23,786 nt of DNA from a virus: positions 1 through 23,786 of the IMG/VR virus record IMGVR_UViG_3300006735_000262. The stretch is one strand, 5' to 3'. Position 1 is the stretch's first letter. The number at the start of each line of letters is the position of its first letter. The notes under the pieces are model-generated. The model saw only the letters and a list, made by a program, of their open reading frames with translations. It was not told the DNA's origin and searched no databases. Shown in pieces: positions 14,479 to 22,889 of this stretch. The position numbers and the translations under genes are program-made.

Positions 14479-15287
14479 TAGTCATCGCCTCCCAAAAGTT
14501 CTGAGATTGCAACTTCTTGTATTGCGTCTCCTGTATCAAAATTTCCTATAAATGCAGAAGAACCCTTTTGAGCGCCTGCCGACCAAGGGAATTGAGATGC
14601 GTCAGCCCCCCAACTTGGTGCTGCGTTCTCAGCGAAGTCTTGCCTACGATCGTTAATTTTATCTGTTTTTAGCGCTGACGGTGTTTTTTCGCCGTTCACC
14701 GACACAAGACCGGAGTAACCTCTTTCAATAGCTTCTGCTTTTTCCCACCCAAGACTATGCTGGTGAAGAACTTGAAAGCCTATGGTTAATGTTATTAACT
14801 TAGGATATAGTTTGTTTATAGGATCAAAAAAGCCCTCTTTAGGGTTTGGGTTCCACCCCAGGTTTGTTATGACACCTAACAGCCCGCAAGTTCTGACATC
14901 ACCCCCTGGACCCCTTGAGGCATCAAAAATTAAATTTGCAAACTTCATTTTAATTAGCGGCCCTTTTGATATCGTAGAGGCCGAGTCAAGTTTGGAATAT
15001 TCCGGGTATAACATTCTAGAAAGAGTAGACGTTTTAGATAAGTTTCCTATTGCATCGTCTAAGCTAAAAGCTGGTATCCTCCAACCTAAGTTGATGCTTC
15101 TTTGAGTTCCTTGGTAAGTCTGTATTGGATCTGGTCTCCCAAATACCCTTTGCTGGTTCCAATTGCACTGATAAGTTTCACTATAGTTATCTAAGAAAGC
15201 CTTAAACGAAACAGTGGCCCCTGAGAACGTTTGGTAGAATTCTAATACTTGTCCCTTTTTTTCTAATATATCTGTTGGATCGTACAT
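14478..15287 (-). CDS. Baseplate / tail-tube junction structural protein (gp48/gp54-position candidate)
   Basis: This 269-residue protein has no signal or membrane segment. Recognisable blocks are VSFKAFLDNYSETY, QRVFGRPDPIQTYQGTQRSI, LGWRIPAFSLDDAIGNL and LSRMLYPEY, followed by beta strands with LITLTIGFQVLH. The VFGRxDPIxTYxxTxR pattern is one I associate with tail-tube-initiating baseplate proteins of contractile phages, but I cannot verify this. It lies between the tape measure and the gp53-like gene. In T4 the order 29-48-54 places the tube cap and tube initiator right after the tape measure, so position supports a baseplate-to-tube role. The C-terminal third is Gly/Ala/Ser-rich and probably flexible. 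Confidence 0.55.
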   Translation of the reverse strand: MYDPTDILEKKGQVLEFYQTFSGATVSFKAFLDNYSETYQCNWNQQRVFGRPDPIQTYQGTQRSINLGWRIPAFSLDDAIGNLSKTSTLSRMLYPEYSKLDSASTISKGPLIKMKFANLIFDASRGPGGDVRTCGLLGVITNLGWNPNPKEGFFDPINKLYPKLITLTIGFQVLHQHSLGWEKAEAIERGYSGLVSVNGEKTPSALKTDKINDRRQDFAENAAPSWGADASQFPWSAGAQKGSSAFIGNFDTGDAIQEVAISELLGGDD

Positions 15288-15299
15288 TTTAAAACTCCT

Positions 15300-16730
15300 T
15301 TATCCGTTCAGTTGGTGTCGGGAAACATTTTCAGCTATTTCTTCGCCATCAAGTAACACTTGTAAACGAATAACCGTATCTCCCTGTGGTTCTGTTGGTT
15401 GTCTCGCGGTTTCTCGCCGTTCAACCGTAGCAGTTGCCCTAGCTGCCTCTACGTCTCCTAGGGACTTGACTAACAAATCTACAGAGTTCTTCATAATATC
15501 TAATTCTTCACCAAGGCCGCCTTTTAATTTTTCCCTGACCTTTTCGGCGCTATTGGCAAGAGGTGTAAACCCAGTCCTGAATATTTCATCAAGGCTTTGG
15601 CCAACGCCATCAACACCCTTGAGGACCTCCATAAATACTTTCTTGTTCTCCTCTGCTGTTCTTTGAATCATCGCTTCTTGTGATAATTCATCTCTATCTT
15701 TCGCTTGTGCATCCATTGCATCTGTTAACAAATCAAATTCGCCTCTCGCCAATTGCATAACTTGAATGTTGTTCTCAATCCCTGGAATAGCCTCGACAAA
15801 AGCATTCTGGAGACGCCTATTATTAGCCAACACATCCGCTGAAAATCCTGCCTGGTTCATAGCAGTTGAAAATGCTTGCATTCTTTCAATTGGATCATCC
15901 ATCATTGTTATTTCAACAGCGTTCAAGAACGGGCCTTGCAAAAGAGCGTTTAACCTACCCACTGCTTCAGTTGACCCTTCAAAGGTATCCGTAAGATCGA
16001 ACATACTCATTATTGTTTTAACTTCCATCCCAGAAGATTTAGACGCGGCTGACACTCTCCTGAAAACATGTTCGGCGTTATCGCCAAACTGTGTCATAAC
16101 GGGCATCTGTTCGTTAAATGATTGTATAAGAGTTTTTGAAGAAACACCCAACTCCTCAGCGAAATTCTCCAGCCCTAAAACAGTTCTGGCAATCTCGCCA
16201 TCAGTTTGGCCAAGGCCTTTTCTTAATACTTGAAAACTTTTAGCTGTCGCTTCTGCGGGGATTCCCAAAGCCTGAAGCACCATGGCTGTCTCCACGAGTC
16301 CCGCCTCAGTTGGGCTTATACCGTCTATTGTGAAATCTGTAAATGTATCGGTCAAATTACTAAAGACCCCAGATATTTCCTCTGCGCTAAGACCTAAATC
16401 TCTGTTAGCAAAGGTGGTGTCCATAATTTGCTTATTATATGTAGCTGCAAAGCCTGTGGCCTCATTAAATGCTCTTGCAGCCTCTAACTGACGGGTCGCG
16501 ATATCACCGGTAACCCCAAACAGTATACTTCCCCCTTCGGCGGCTGCCCTTGCGGCTACTTCATAAGCCCCCAAAACAGCAACCGAAGAGCCTAACTGAT
16601 TCTCGGTCTGCTCGTTAATCTCCTTAAGATCTTCGAGTGCATCGGTCAGTCCGCCAACTGCCTCTACTGCCCCACCTCCAACCGCTATGGCAAAGCCTTC
16701 TAAGGCTTTTATAAACTTATCAAAATCCAT
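15300..16730 (-). CDS. Tail tape measure protein
   Basis: This is a 476-residue, mostly helical, Ala/Glu/Leu-rich protein that would set tail length and be released during DNA injection. It begins with a Gly-rich, mildly hydrophobic segment (FAIAVGGGAVEAVGGL, 13-28). It continues with amphipathic helices such as EAARAFNEATGFAATYN and LQALGIPAEATAKSFQVL, a pattern common to tape measures. The end is more polar (ETARQPTEPQGDT) with a final small strand pair. With the usual relation of about 1.5 angstroms per residue it predicts a tail near 70 nm, shorter than T4. It follows the gp26-like gene and the frameshifted frame, the standard slot for a tape measure. No peptidase or muramidase insertion is seen. 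Confidence 0.75.
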   Translation of the reverse strand: MDFDKFIKALEGFAIAVGGGAVEAVGGLTDALEDLKEINEQTENQLGSSVAVLGAYEVAARAAAEGGSILFGVTGDIATRQLEAARAFNEATGFAATYNKQIMDTTFANRDLGLSAEEISGVFSNLTDTFTDFTIDGISPTEAGLVETAMVLQALGIPAEATAKSFQVLRKGLGQTDGEIARTVLGLENFAEELGVSSKTLIQSFNEQMPVMTQFGDNAEHVFRRVSAASKSSGMEVKTIMSMFDLTDTFEGSTEAVGRLNALLQGPFLNAVEITMMDDPIERMQAFSTAMNQAGFSADVLANNRRLQNAFVEAIPGIENNIQVMQLARGEFDLLTDAMDAQAKDRDELSQEAMIQRTAEENKKVFMEVLKGVDGVGQSLDEIFRTGFTPLANSAEKVREKLKGGLGEELDIMKNSVDLLVKSLGDVEAARATATVERRETARQPTEPQGDTVIRLQVLLDGEEIAENVSRHQLNG

Positions 16731-16772
16731 ACTCTTAGGCCCTCTTTATATAAGTAGTAAGGACATTCATAT

Positions 16773-16940
16773 TTAATCTTTGCCTAATTCATGCTCTTTT
16801 TGTTCTATTAGCCGCTTTATAAACCACTTTCGTATAGCTATAGGTAGACTGTAAGCCTCGGCATATGACCATTTACCATAATAGCATAAGAAGAAGAATT
16901 CTTCGTATACATCCTCTAGGTAGTTATCAGGAAGGCCAAA
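16773..16940 (-). CDS. Start-less 55-residue frame, probably expressed as a +1 frameshift extension of the gp26-like protein
   Basis: After the gp26-like frame ends, a frame shifted by +1 continues to a TAA at 16773-16775. It encodes a coherent sequence containing LPDNYLEDVYEEFFFL, CYYGKWSYAEAY and LPIAIRKWFIKRLIEQKE, which looks like a real protein: aromatic and amphipathic, not random. The frame opens at 16973, just after a TAG, and has no ATG, GTG or TTG codon before the conserved part, so independent initiation is not possible with standard starts. Frameshifting at 16936-16944 would give a fusion of about 325 residues. Paired short and long products from frameshifting directly before the tape measure are a known hallmark of tail assembly chaperones in other phages. 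That this is the role here is inference. A sequencing indel is the main alternative. Confidence 0.65.
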   Translation of the reverse strand, partial: FGLPDNYLEDVYEEFFFLCYYGKWSYAEAYSLPIAIRKWFIKRLIEQKEHELGKD

Positions 16941-17751
16941 GAAAGTTAATTCCGAGTGGCACCTCCCGGACCACTACATGTTGACAATTTGGGCACTGCA
17001 CTTCTTGTTCCATATCAAGAGAAGGATTTACACTATCGTAAATCTTCTTTATGGTTCTAGAATCTTGTGCCGGCATTTGATCTATAAAGTTTTCTAATTC
17101 TTGCCTATCGCTAATAGAATTAATCGACACGACGATCATTTTTAATAAGTTAGTCCTGTTAGCCTCTGGTAAGTTGTGTTTTACGCTTGTCTTTCCCGAA
17201 TCCTCAAGGAATTTTTGTTCTTTTGAACTTAGAATCCTTAATTCCGCCGTGAAACCAGTAACGGGCAATTTAACAGCAAAGGTACCCGCCGATGTCAGAT
17301 TAATATTTTCTGGGACTTTCTTAATTGGCAAGTTTGTAAGATCTATAACATGCTCATGCTTATGGGAACAAGCTGGGCAAGTGACTTGTCCAGTATATTC
17401 TGGTCCATAACCAGTAGCGCGGGTAGCAATCATAAGTGCCGTCTTGTCCCCAGGGTAAAGTGTGGTAACATCAATTGTCTTGTCAACAAGAACGCTTTGT
17501 ATTAAACGATCGATAACAACACCTCGGCTAATCAAAGCCCTAGATGTCAGAATGTCTTCTTCCTTAGCCGTCATGTAGTTTATTTCTACTTCCGGTACAA
17601 GGTGAAGTGGATGTCCCTCAGGATAAAACTTTCCTTCGGTTGGTAACTGAACAAACTCAGTTGGTCTCGTAAAGCTTAGCGCTCCGCTAAACTGTGGAAC
17701 GGGGGGAGCAGCAGGTGCTGACGCCCTATTCTTATTATTTCTTCTAGCCAA
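16927..17751 (-). CDS. T4 gp26-like baseplate protein (T4_baseplate family) with CxxC pairs
   Basis: This 274-residue protein matches the T4 gp26-type family by eye: FTRPTEFVQLPTEGKFYPEGHPLH (28-50), MTAKEEDILTSRALISRGVVIDRLI (60-84) and LYPGDKTALMIATRATGYG (98-116). Two CxxC pairs, C125/C128 and C253/C256, could form one zinc ribbon. Between them lies a mixed domain ending in repeated helices. The protein ends LGINFLWPS, like the FFWP-type ends I associate with relatives. In T4, gp26 is needed for baseplate hub assembly. The position between tail tube and tape measure, together with the frameshift-like downstream frame, also fits an assembly chaperone. The start codon is TTG at 17751 behind GAGGTG, since no ATG is available upstream in frame. 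Confidence 0.72.
   Translation of the reverse strand: MARRNNKNRASAPAAPPVPQFSGALSFTRPTEFVQLPTEGKFYPEGHPLHLVPEVEINYMTAKEEDILTSRALISRGVVIDRLIQSVLVDKTIDVTTLYPGDKTALMIATRATGYGPEYTGQVTCPACSHKHEHVIDLTNLPIKKVPENINLTSAGTFAVKLPVTGFTAELRILSSKEQKFLEDSGKTSVKHNLPEANRTNLLKMIVVSINSISDRQELENFIDQMPAQDSRTIKKIYDSVNPSLDMEQEVQCPNCQHVVVREVPLGINFLWPS
16936..16944 (-). other. Candidate +1 ribosomal frameshift site
   Basis: Frame 0 reads AAC-TTT-CTT-TGG. Slipping forward one base at TTT onto TTC (same tRNA-Phe), or at CTT onto TTT (the slip used in bacterial prfB), moves ribosomes into the small downstream frame. Frame 0 ends nearby with TGA-TAA at 16929-16924. Confidence 0.5.
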
Positions 17752-17770
17752 GTAACACCTCTAGTAAATA

Positions 17771-18391
17771 TTAGCTGTAGTTTTGTCCTGGGCCCCAGTA
17801 TTTGTTTAGGCCAGGAGCAGGGTTCTCAGAACCTGGGCCGGGATCTGCCTTATTATTAGCACCGCCAGGCTTAAATGTCTCTATGGAGGCCCAATCGTAA
17901 CGGCACTTAAGGGAAACTGTTGTAAGGCCTTCCGAGCCGTACTCTAACTTCCCGCCATAGTTGATCTCCGTAAGGAATGGGTTGGTTAAAGTCCATCTTT
18001 CAATTGGATCACCCGCAGCATCAATCTGCTCAATAACAATTGATTGAAGCGCATCGACTGCTTCTTTTTTAGAGATTGTAGTGTTGTCGTTAACATCAGT
18101 CGGTGGACGATACCCTGAATCGAATAGGATTCTAGACAAGTTAATAGAAGCATCAGGACTAACAGGATCAACCAATTCAATCGTAATCTCGTTCCATGTT
18201 ACTTTTCCTGGATAATAGAAGGTATGGTTTAAAAACTCATGAGTACTGGGGTTTACATTAACTTGCGGTTTTGTGACCGACTTAGAATACCATGTAGCCC
18301 CATTAGGCATGGATCCAATGCGAACTAAAAACCTAAAATTTCTTTTTGGCGACACTGCCGCTGAGGTCCAAAACCCTGCTGTACTTGACAT
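17771..18391 (-). CDS. Tail tube protein, T4 gp19-like
   Basis: This 206-residue protein would polymerise into the inner tail tube that guides DNA. It shows the tube fold layout: an N-terminal segment NFRFLVRIGSM (18-28), a central FLNHTFYYPGKVTWNEITIELVDP (53-76) with the conserved PGxxxWxxIxIxLxDP pattern of gp19 proteins, and a C-terminal LEYGSEGLTTVSLKCRYDWASIE strand pair typical of tube subunits. A Pro/Gly/Asn-rich tail follows. It lies immediately downstream of the sheath gene, as in T4 (18-19). AGGAG lies ten bases before the start, and a candidate late promoter motif lies at 18416-18430. Confidence 0.85.
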   Translation of the reverse strand: MSSTAGFWTSAAVSPKRNFRFLVRIGSMPNGATWYSKSVTKPQVNVNPSTHEFLNHTFYYPGKVTWNEITIELVDPVSPDASINLSRILFDSGYRPPTDVNDNTTISKKEAVDALQSIVIEQIDAAGDPIERWTLTNPFLTEINYGGKLEYGSEGLTTVSLKCRYDWASIETFKPGGANNKADPGPGSENPAPGLNKYWGPGQNYS

Positions 18392-18415
18392 TTTTAATAT
18401 TCTCCTTTGCTTCTA

Positions 18416-18430
18416 GTATTAAATAGTATT
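18416..18430 (-). promoter_or_regulatory. Shared late-promoter-like motif before the tail tube gene
   Basis: On the minus strand the 15-base segment reads AATACTATTTAATAC. The same motif, with one difference, lies before the sheath gene at 21455-21469. It sits 24 bases upstream of the tube start codon and upstream of the ribosome-binding site, a suitable place for a promoter of a highly expressed late gene. Confidence 0.4.
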
Positions 18431-18431
18431 C

Positions 18432-18449
18432 AAATAACTTTTGTTATTT
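18432..18449. other. Hairpin after the sheath gene
   Basis: A perfect 7-base stem AAATAAC/GTTATTT with a 4-base loop directly follows the sheath stop codon. No T run follows on the minus strand, so it is at best a weak terminator or an mRNA-end stabiliser. Confidence 0.3.
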
Positions 18450-18450
18450 T

Positions 18451-21423
18451 TTAGTCGTCGAACGAAGCCCCCGATCTGGTGATAACAAAATCAATCGCAA
18501 TAAACTCAATCGCCCTAGCAGGCTTCAGGAAGATCTTAGCATACATGATGTTTCTATCAACGAGATCATCGGTTGTAGTAGTTTTATCAAGCACAACCTT
18601 GAACTCTGTGAGACCTAGTCTAGCTTGCACAGAACCAAGGAACTTGTCCGCTTCTGTTTTAAATCTTAACCATGTGGTGTTAACATTCTGGTCGAACAGA
18701 ATGCCAGCAGCAATTCTTGAAATTCTCTTCTTAAGGAAGATAAGCAGTCTGCGAACATTGATTCTATCGAGCGCAGATGGAGTAACTTGCAGTGTTTTTT
18801 GACCAAAGATAACGATGCCCTCACTGGGGAACGTTGCAATTGGGTTAATATTAACTTCGTACAAGTCGTCACGGTCTTCTCTGCGTAATCTTTCGGTAGT
18901 GTTCAGAACAGGGAAGCCGCCTGCTCCTGTGCTTAGCCCACCACGGGTAAAGCCGGCAGGCGCAAACCAAAGCTCAGAACGTGCTTCTGAGGACGCGAAG
19001 GTTCCCACGGCTATAACAGATGGTGGTACCCACAAGGATGCATTAGAAATATCATCCCTGATGCGAACCCAGGGATAGAAAGTACAGCCATAGCTTGTGT
19101 TAATTCTTCTGCTTTCAAGCCCCGAGACAGCAGTTGAGACACTGCCTAACCTGTTCTGGTAGGACTGTGTACTCTCTGTTTTAGGAGTATAAACATTTTC
19201 GATATCTATGACCGCTAAGCAGTCACCGCGAGCTTCTGCAAGAGCGAGCATTTGGTCTGTAACAATTGGCTGTGTAATCCCAGGCGCACTAATCATGTTA
19301 GCTTCCACAAGTTCTGGGTCTGCAACTACATCGAGCGCTCGCTTGACAGAATAGTAAGCATAGCTACTATCTTCGGTAGGTGAAGCACCGATCGCTGTGT
19401 TGTTGAACGGCTCTTGTTCACCAATATCAACACCGTTGTGGCCACCCCATAATGGCATTGTAAACTTGTTAAAACCATTATCAAGAACTGATGTGTGGGT
19501 GTTGTTAGTTGCGTTAAGTGATTTGTTAGCATCAGTTGAAGTGCCTGAAGAGCCAGAACTATGCACACCAGCAGAGCCACTGATATCGTCTAGTGTGAAG
19601 ATAAAGGAATATTGGAACCCAGTGTTTCCAACAGGTGAGAAAACATCGCTAGCCCCCGGAGCGGGTCTTACATAATCAACATAGCCTGGGTCGTGTCTGA
19701 GGCTAGTAGCCGTAATGGTTGGCTGGATACCAAAGTAAGCTTTCTTACTATCTGTAATCCCGCCGGCTGCCGCACTGACTCTTAGAGGAATTGACGGGAA
19801 AATAAATGAAGCAGTTAGATTAGTCGTAGTGGCTGGTGTGGCCAAGAACGAGTTGGCAGCCGCTGTATCTAAACCATCAGGCCTAACTTTAGTCCCATCT
19901 GATCTAGCGAGATCTTCAATTAAATCAGCGCTACCTGTTGCAAAGCTAACAAGCCTAGTTCCACCAGTAGAAGGATCTCCAGCAGTCGGAGCAGAGCCTG
20001 ACTTAAAGGTATGAACGCTGCCAGAGACGACAGTAAAATCATTTGGCTTTGGCGGCCCATAGAAACCGAAAGGAAGTAAGCCAGGATCGGCGTTACCGTC
20101 TGCAACAATGCTTTCCATAGTCACGTAGATATATTTTGACTGGTTGTTAAACTCTCCATACTCGCGTAGCCTATTCTGAGAAGTGTCGTACTGAACGTAC
20201 TTGTCACCTACTTTCTTAGCAAGGTAATTCTCAGACGCAGGATTAAGATTACAATTAGTGAATTGCTCAACTATTTGTGGGGCATTGTCACTGTCACTTG
20301 CAAACCTTACCTGCACGGTAAAGGTTCCATAAGCATCAACATCATTTGTTGATGCTTTGATGTCTGAAATGGAAATCTTTAAATTCTTCGATGCCCACTC
20401 AGCGTGATTTAAAGCTGTAAACTTAAACAAGTTTGTTGTGTCGGTCTGAGCGTCAAACCCAGTGTAATTTGTCGAAACATTTTGTGAGAAAACAATGCCT
20501 GACTGACCGTCACTAAATCCACGACGCTTATACGCATAGTTGTTATCTGCCGTAGTATCTTGGGCAAGAGGCACCACAATACCAAATGCGTCTTTGGAAG
20601 TGTCTAGGAAGTCTGTGACAGCAAATCTTTCAAAAGTTTCACCTAAGAAATAATCATTAGAAGAAGTCGGAATAACTGTCGCCGGATCTGTGTGTGTAGT
20701 GGCTCGCCCGTTAAGCAATTGAGGGTTAGTGTTAAATACTTTTCTAATATACTTTGACGAGTTTCTATCAAAGTTAAAGTTAGTAGTGTACGATGTATTA
20801 TTACTGCTGCTGATGACCATTTTAAATTCAGGACCAGTGCCCACAGATTCAATTAAAGCTAGTTGCCCTTGATCGCCTGTACCAGTCGATGCTGCATGGG
20901 CACCGCTAAGCTCAAAGTACGAGCCAGTACCATAGAAAACAGCAGCTAAACGCCCATCACCCACATCTTTTGTTGCCATCTCTGAACCCGATTTGAAAAG
21001 GAAAAGGCCAAAAGCTCCACAGTTAGTCGCATGAGTGGTATCAACTGAACTATCACCAGGACCCATCCATCCAGCTTCTTGGCCAGAGTCGGCAGTAGGG
21101 CTTTGTGCCCCAAGAAGTCTAACATAGTTAACAGGACCGACCCCAGCGCGGAGATAAGCTAAGGCAGCATACGCACCATATGTAGGACCAGTGTAATTAC
21201 CATCTCTCCAAACATCGTCGCCTCTTCCACCAGGGATTGGATTACCATAAAACTCTATGAACTCAGAAGGAGAATTAATTCTAATTGGGCGCAAGGCTGG
21301 GCCGTATTCAGCGCGACCAACAATAATTGGACCAACGTCCGGAAGATCATTAGGAAGTTGCGAATTGTCAACTTCGTTTACAAAAATGCCTGGTGATACA
21401 AATCTAAACTTTTTTTCAGCCAT
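18451..21423 (-). CDS. Contractile tail sheath protein, T4 gp18-like
   Basis: This 990-residue protein forms the contractile outer tail. The N-terminus is typical: VSPGIFVNEVDNS (9-21), then GPIIVGRAEYGPALRP and a NSPSEFIEFYGNP block. The C-terminal domain has NVNTTWLRFKTEADKFL, the NIMYAKIFLKPARAIEFI block and FVITRSGASFDD, matching the conserved end of gp18 proteins. At 990 residues it is much longer than T4 gp18 (659). The extra length is in the middle (about 120-640), rich in Ser, Thr, Gly and Asp with strand-like segments, and probably forms surface-exposed protrusion domains. AGGAG lies ten bases upstream of the ATG, and a candidate late promoter lies further upstream. Its order before the tube gene is as in T4. 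Confidence 0.9.
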   Translation of the reverse strand: MAEKKFRFVSPGIFVNEVDNSQLPNDLPDVGPIIVGRAEYGPALRPIRINSPSEFIEFYGNPIPGGRGDDVWRDGNYTGPTYGAYAALAYLRAGVGPVNYVRLLGAQSPTADSGQEAGWMGPGDSSVDTTHATNCGAFGLFLFKSGSEMATKDVGDGRLAAVFYGTGSYFELSGAHAASTGTGDQGQLALIESVGTGPEFKMVISSSNNTSYTTNFNFDRNSSKYIRKVFNTNPQLLNGRATTHTDPATVIPTSSNDYFLGETFERFAVTDFLDTSKDAFGIVVPLAQDTTADNNYAYKRRGFSDGQSGIVFSQNVSTNYTGFDAQTDTTNLFKFTALNHAEWASKNLKISISDIKASTNDVDAYGTFTVQVRFASDSDNAPQIVEQFTNCNLNPASENYLAKKVGDKYVQYDTSQNRLREYGEFNNQSKYIYVTMESIVADGNADPGLLPFGFYGPPKPNDFTVVSGSVHTFKSGSAPTAGDPSTGGTRLVSFATGSADLIEDLARSDGTKVRPDGLDTAAANSFLATPATTTNLTASFIFPSIPLRVSAAAGGITDSKKAYFGIQPTITATSLRHDPGYVDYVRPAPGASDVFSPVGNTGFQYSFIFTLDDISGSAGVHSSGSSGTSTDANKSLNATNNTHTSVLDNGFNKFTMPLWGGHNGVDIGEQEPFNNTAIGASPTEDSSYAYYSVKRALDVVADPELVEANMISAPGITQPIVTDQMLALAEARGDCLAVIDIENVYTPKTESTQSYQNRLGSVSTAVSGLESRRINTSYGCTFYPWVRIRDDISNASLWVPPSVIAVGTFASSEARSELWFAPAGFTRGGLSTGAGGFPVLNTTERLRREDRDDLYEVNINPIATFPSEGIVIFGQKTLQVTPSALDRINVRRLLIFLKKRISRIAAGILFDQNVNTTWLRFKTEADKFLGSVQARLGLTEFKVVLDKTTTTDDLVDRNIMYAKIFLKPARAIEFIAIDFVITRSGASFDD

Positions 21424-21454
21424 TGGATGGATTCTCCTAAATAGATGTCTTTAC

Positions 21455-21469
21455 GTAATAAATAGTATT
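21455..21469 (-). promoter_or_regulatory. Shared late-promoter-like motif before the tail sheath gene
   Basis: AATACTATTTATTAC on the minus strand matches the motif before the tube gene at 14 of 15 positions, and lies 31 bases upstream of the sheath start codon. It is not the T4 late box TATAAATA in the direction of transcription. If it is a promoter it would use a different sigma or a phage-specific factor. Confidence 0.4.
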
Positions 21470-21489
21470 TTAAAAGCGCAAAGCACAAA

Positions 21490-22407
21490 TTACTCTTTAT
21501 AAAAGAGGTCTATGGTTCTAGTGGCATCGAACTCAGGAATATCACCGAAAATAACTTTTTCTCTAGGTATCTTAACTTCAACTGCATTTTCTCTAATCGA
21601 AAGTTTTGGTCTATCTCTATTAGGCCCTTCGCCTATAAGATAACCTAATATTTTGATGGTTAGTGGAACCTCGTACATTCTTTCTTCTTCCTTAAGGTTT
21701 GCAACATTGCTTGCTTGCCCAAACTCTCCCTGTATAAACCCCTCAAACCTGTGACCTTCGTGGTCAATAAAGAAGTTATTAATTTGCCCTGTTTTTGTAA
21801 TAAACGGGGCGACCATCTCATTCACTTGCTGCTGATATTCAGTTCTAAGAGTGACAGCGTAATCTATAACAACATAAGTAGGAACTGGCATAGAAATTGT
21901 TTCGTACACCACCTTACCAGCGTTTTTGGACGGAAAGTTTTGTTGCCCTTCACCCACAGTAGCGTCAGCATCTGCTAAGGACCCCTTGAGCCGCGCTGAA
22001 TCTGCATTTAAAAAGTTAGAAGTCTTATCTTGCTTTATTCTTCTAGCTACTATGAGAGCACCACCTTTCTCATCGTTTATCTCAGGTATGTGGGACCAAG
22101 CTACACCTTTCATGCTTGGGTCTTTTTTCATTGCCTTTCTTTCTATAGTTATTAGTGGCAATTTTAAAACTCCCTTATCATCTCTCAAACCTTTATCCCG
22201 TTTAATTTGGAACGCACGCTCAGCGGAGACCCAAATGACTGGGACTTTCTTAAACCCTTTATTAGTATTTGATGAGATGTTGAGTTCCTCATCTATAAAT
22301 TTGAAAAAAGCTTGGTCTATCGTTTCAATGGTTGATGGCATAAAAGTAACTTCTTTAAGCTTGCCATCCACCTTTTCAATTTGAGTATAGCCATAATCAT
22401 GTGGCAT
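21490..22407 (-). CDS. Putative tail sheath stabiliser / tail completion protein (gp15-position)
   Basis: This is a 305-residue soluble protein. A conserved-looking core, KKVPVIWVSAERAFQIK followed by LKLPLITIERKAMKKDP (52-96), resembles the VPVxYxxxER...LPLIxxxR pattern of phage neck/tail-terminator proteins. A TYVVIDYAVTLRTEYQQQVNEM block (about 175-196) and FFIDHEGHRFEGF then form a beta-rich part. T4 order 13-14-15-(16-17)-18 would place gp15 before the sheath, which matches its position here, but identity with gp15 is inferred. Its start overlaps the end of the preceding gene by 11 bases, behind GAGGG. A capsid or portal role is unlikely given its size and motifs. Confidence 0.55.
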   Translation of the reverse strand: MPHDYGYTQIEKVDGKLKEVTFMPSTIETIDQAFFKFIDEELNISSNTNKGFKKVPVIWVSAERAFQIKRDKGLRDDKGVLKLPLITIERKAMKKDPSMKGVAWSHIPEINDEKGGALIVARRIKQDKTSNFLNADSARLKGSLADADATVGEGQQNFPSKNAGKVVYETISMPVPTYVVIDYAVTLRTEYQQQVNEMVAPFITKTGQINNFFIDHEGHRFEGFIQGEFGQASNVANLKEEERMYEVPLTIKILGYLIGEGPNRDRPKLSIRENAVEVKIPREKVIFGDIPEFDATRTIDLFYKE

Positions 22408-22885
22408 CGAATAGGCCCTCCCGTGCTCTAATACACTTAGCTGAGATCTCTAATTTATGGTCCACCTGTCCATATATTAACTTTGGCTCTGATAATGTTA
22501 CTATTTCATAGAATGAATCACCGTAATAAACAAAATCGCCTTCTCTCACAAATAAGTCTTGGTCTTCCGTCAGACGCCTCTTATGAAAATGGATGGTAAT
22601 GCTCTGGATTTTATCTAAGCCAATATTTTTAGAGTATTCAGTTTTCAGACCCTCGTATTCAATTAAGGCCTTTACAGCCACAGGGGGAAGAAATGTTTTC
22701 TTTACTGCTTCTCCATAAAGGTTATGAAAGTATGTTCTTTCTAAGTCAATTGGGTAATATGCTATTGTTTGTCCTATGACTCTCTCTATGAGTTCGTCGT
22801 TGACCTGCTTGACTAGATCTCTTTCTTTGGCCCCTGTGAAGAGCGGAGGAGGGGGCGCATCCGGTTGTGTCCACTTTTTACTCAT
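22397..22885 (-). CDS. Putative neck / head-to-tail connector protein (gp14-position)
   Basis: This is a 162-residue protein. It has a proline-rich N-terminus (APPPPLFTG), a helix (RDLVKQVNDELIERVIGQ), YYPIDLERTYFHNLYGE (43-59), and strands FLPPVAVKALIEYEG and FVREGDFVYYGDSFYEIV, ending with KLEISAKCIRAREG. The pattern of an N-terminal helix, a Tyr-rich loop and a small barrel with an EGDFVYYGDxxYEI hairpin is common in head-tail connector and neck proteins. Its place between a gp13-position and a gp15-position gene supports a gp14-like role. Without a search this remains a positional assignment. It is separated from the upstream gene by 4 bases. Confidence 0.5.
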   Translation of the reverse strand: MSKKWTQPDAPPPPLFTGAKERDLVKQVNDELIERVIGQTIAYYPIDLERTYFHNLYGEAVKKTFLPPVAVKALIEYEGLKTEYSKNIGLDKIQSITIHFHKRRLTEDQDLFVREGDFVYYGDSFYEIVTLSEPKLIYGQVDHKLEISAKCIRAREGLFDAT

Positions 22886-22889
22886 CTAT

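Noticed and set aside
21457-21463. T4-late-like AATAAATA reading on the plus strand
   Set aside because: It points against the direction of transcription of every gene here. The minus-strand motif shared with the tube gene is the better explanation.
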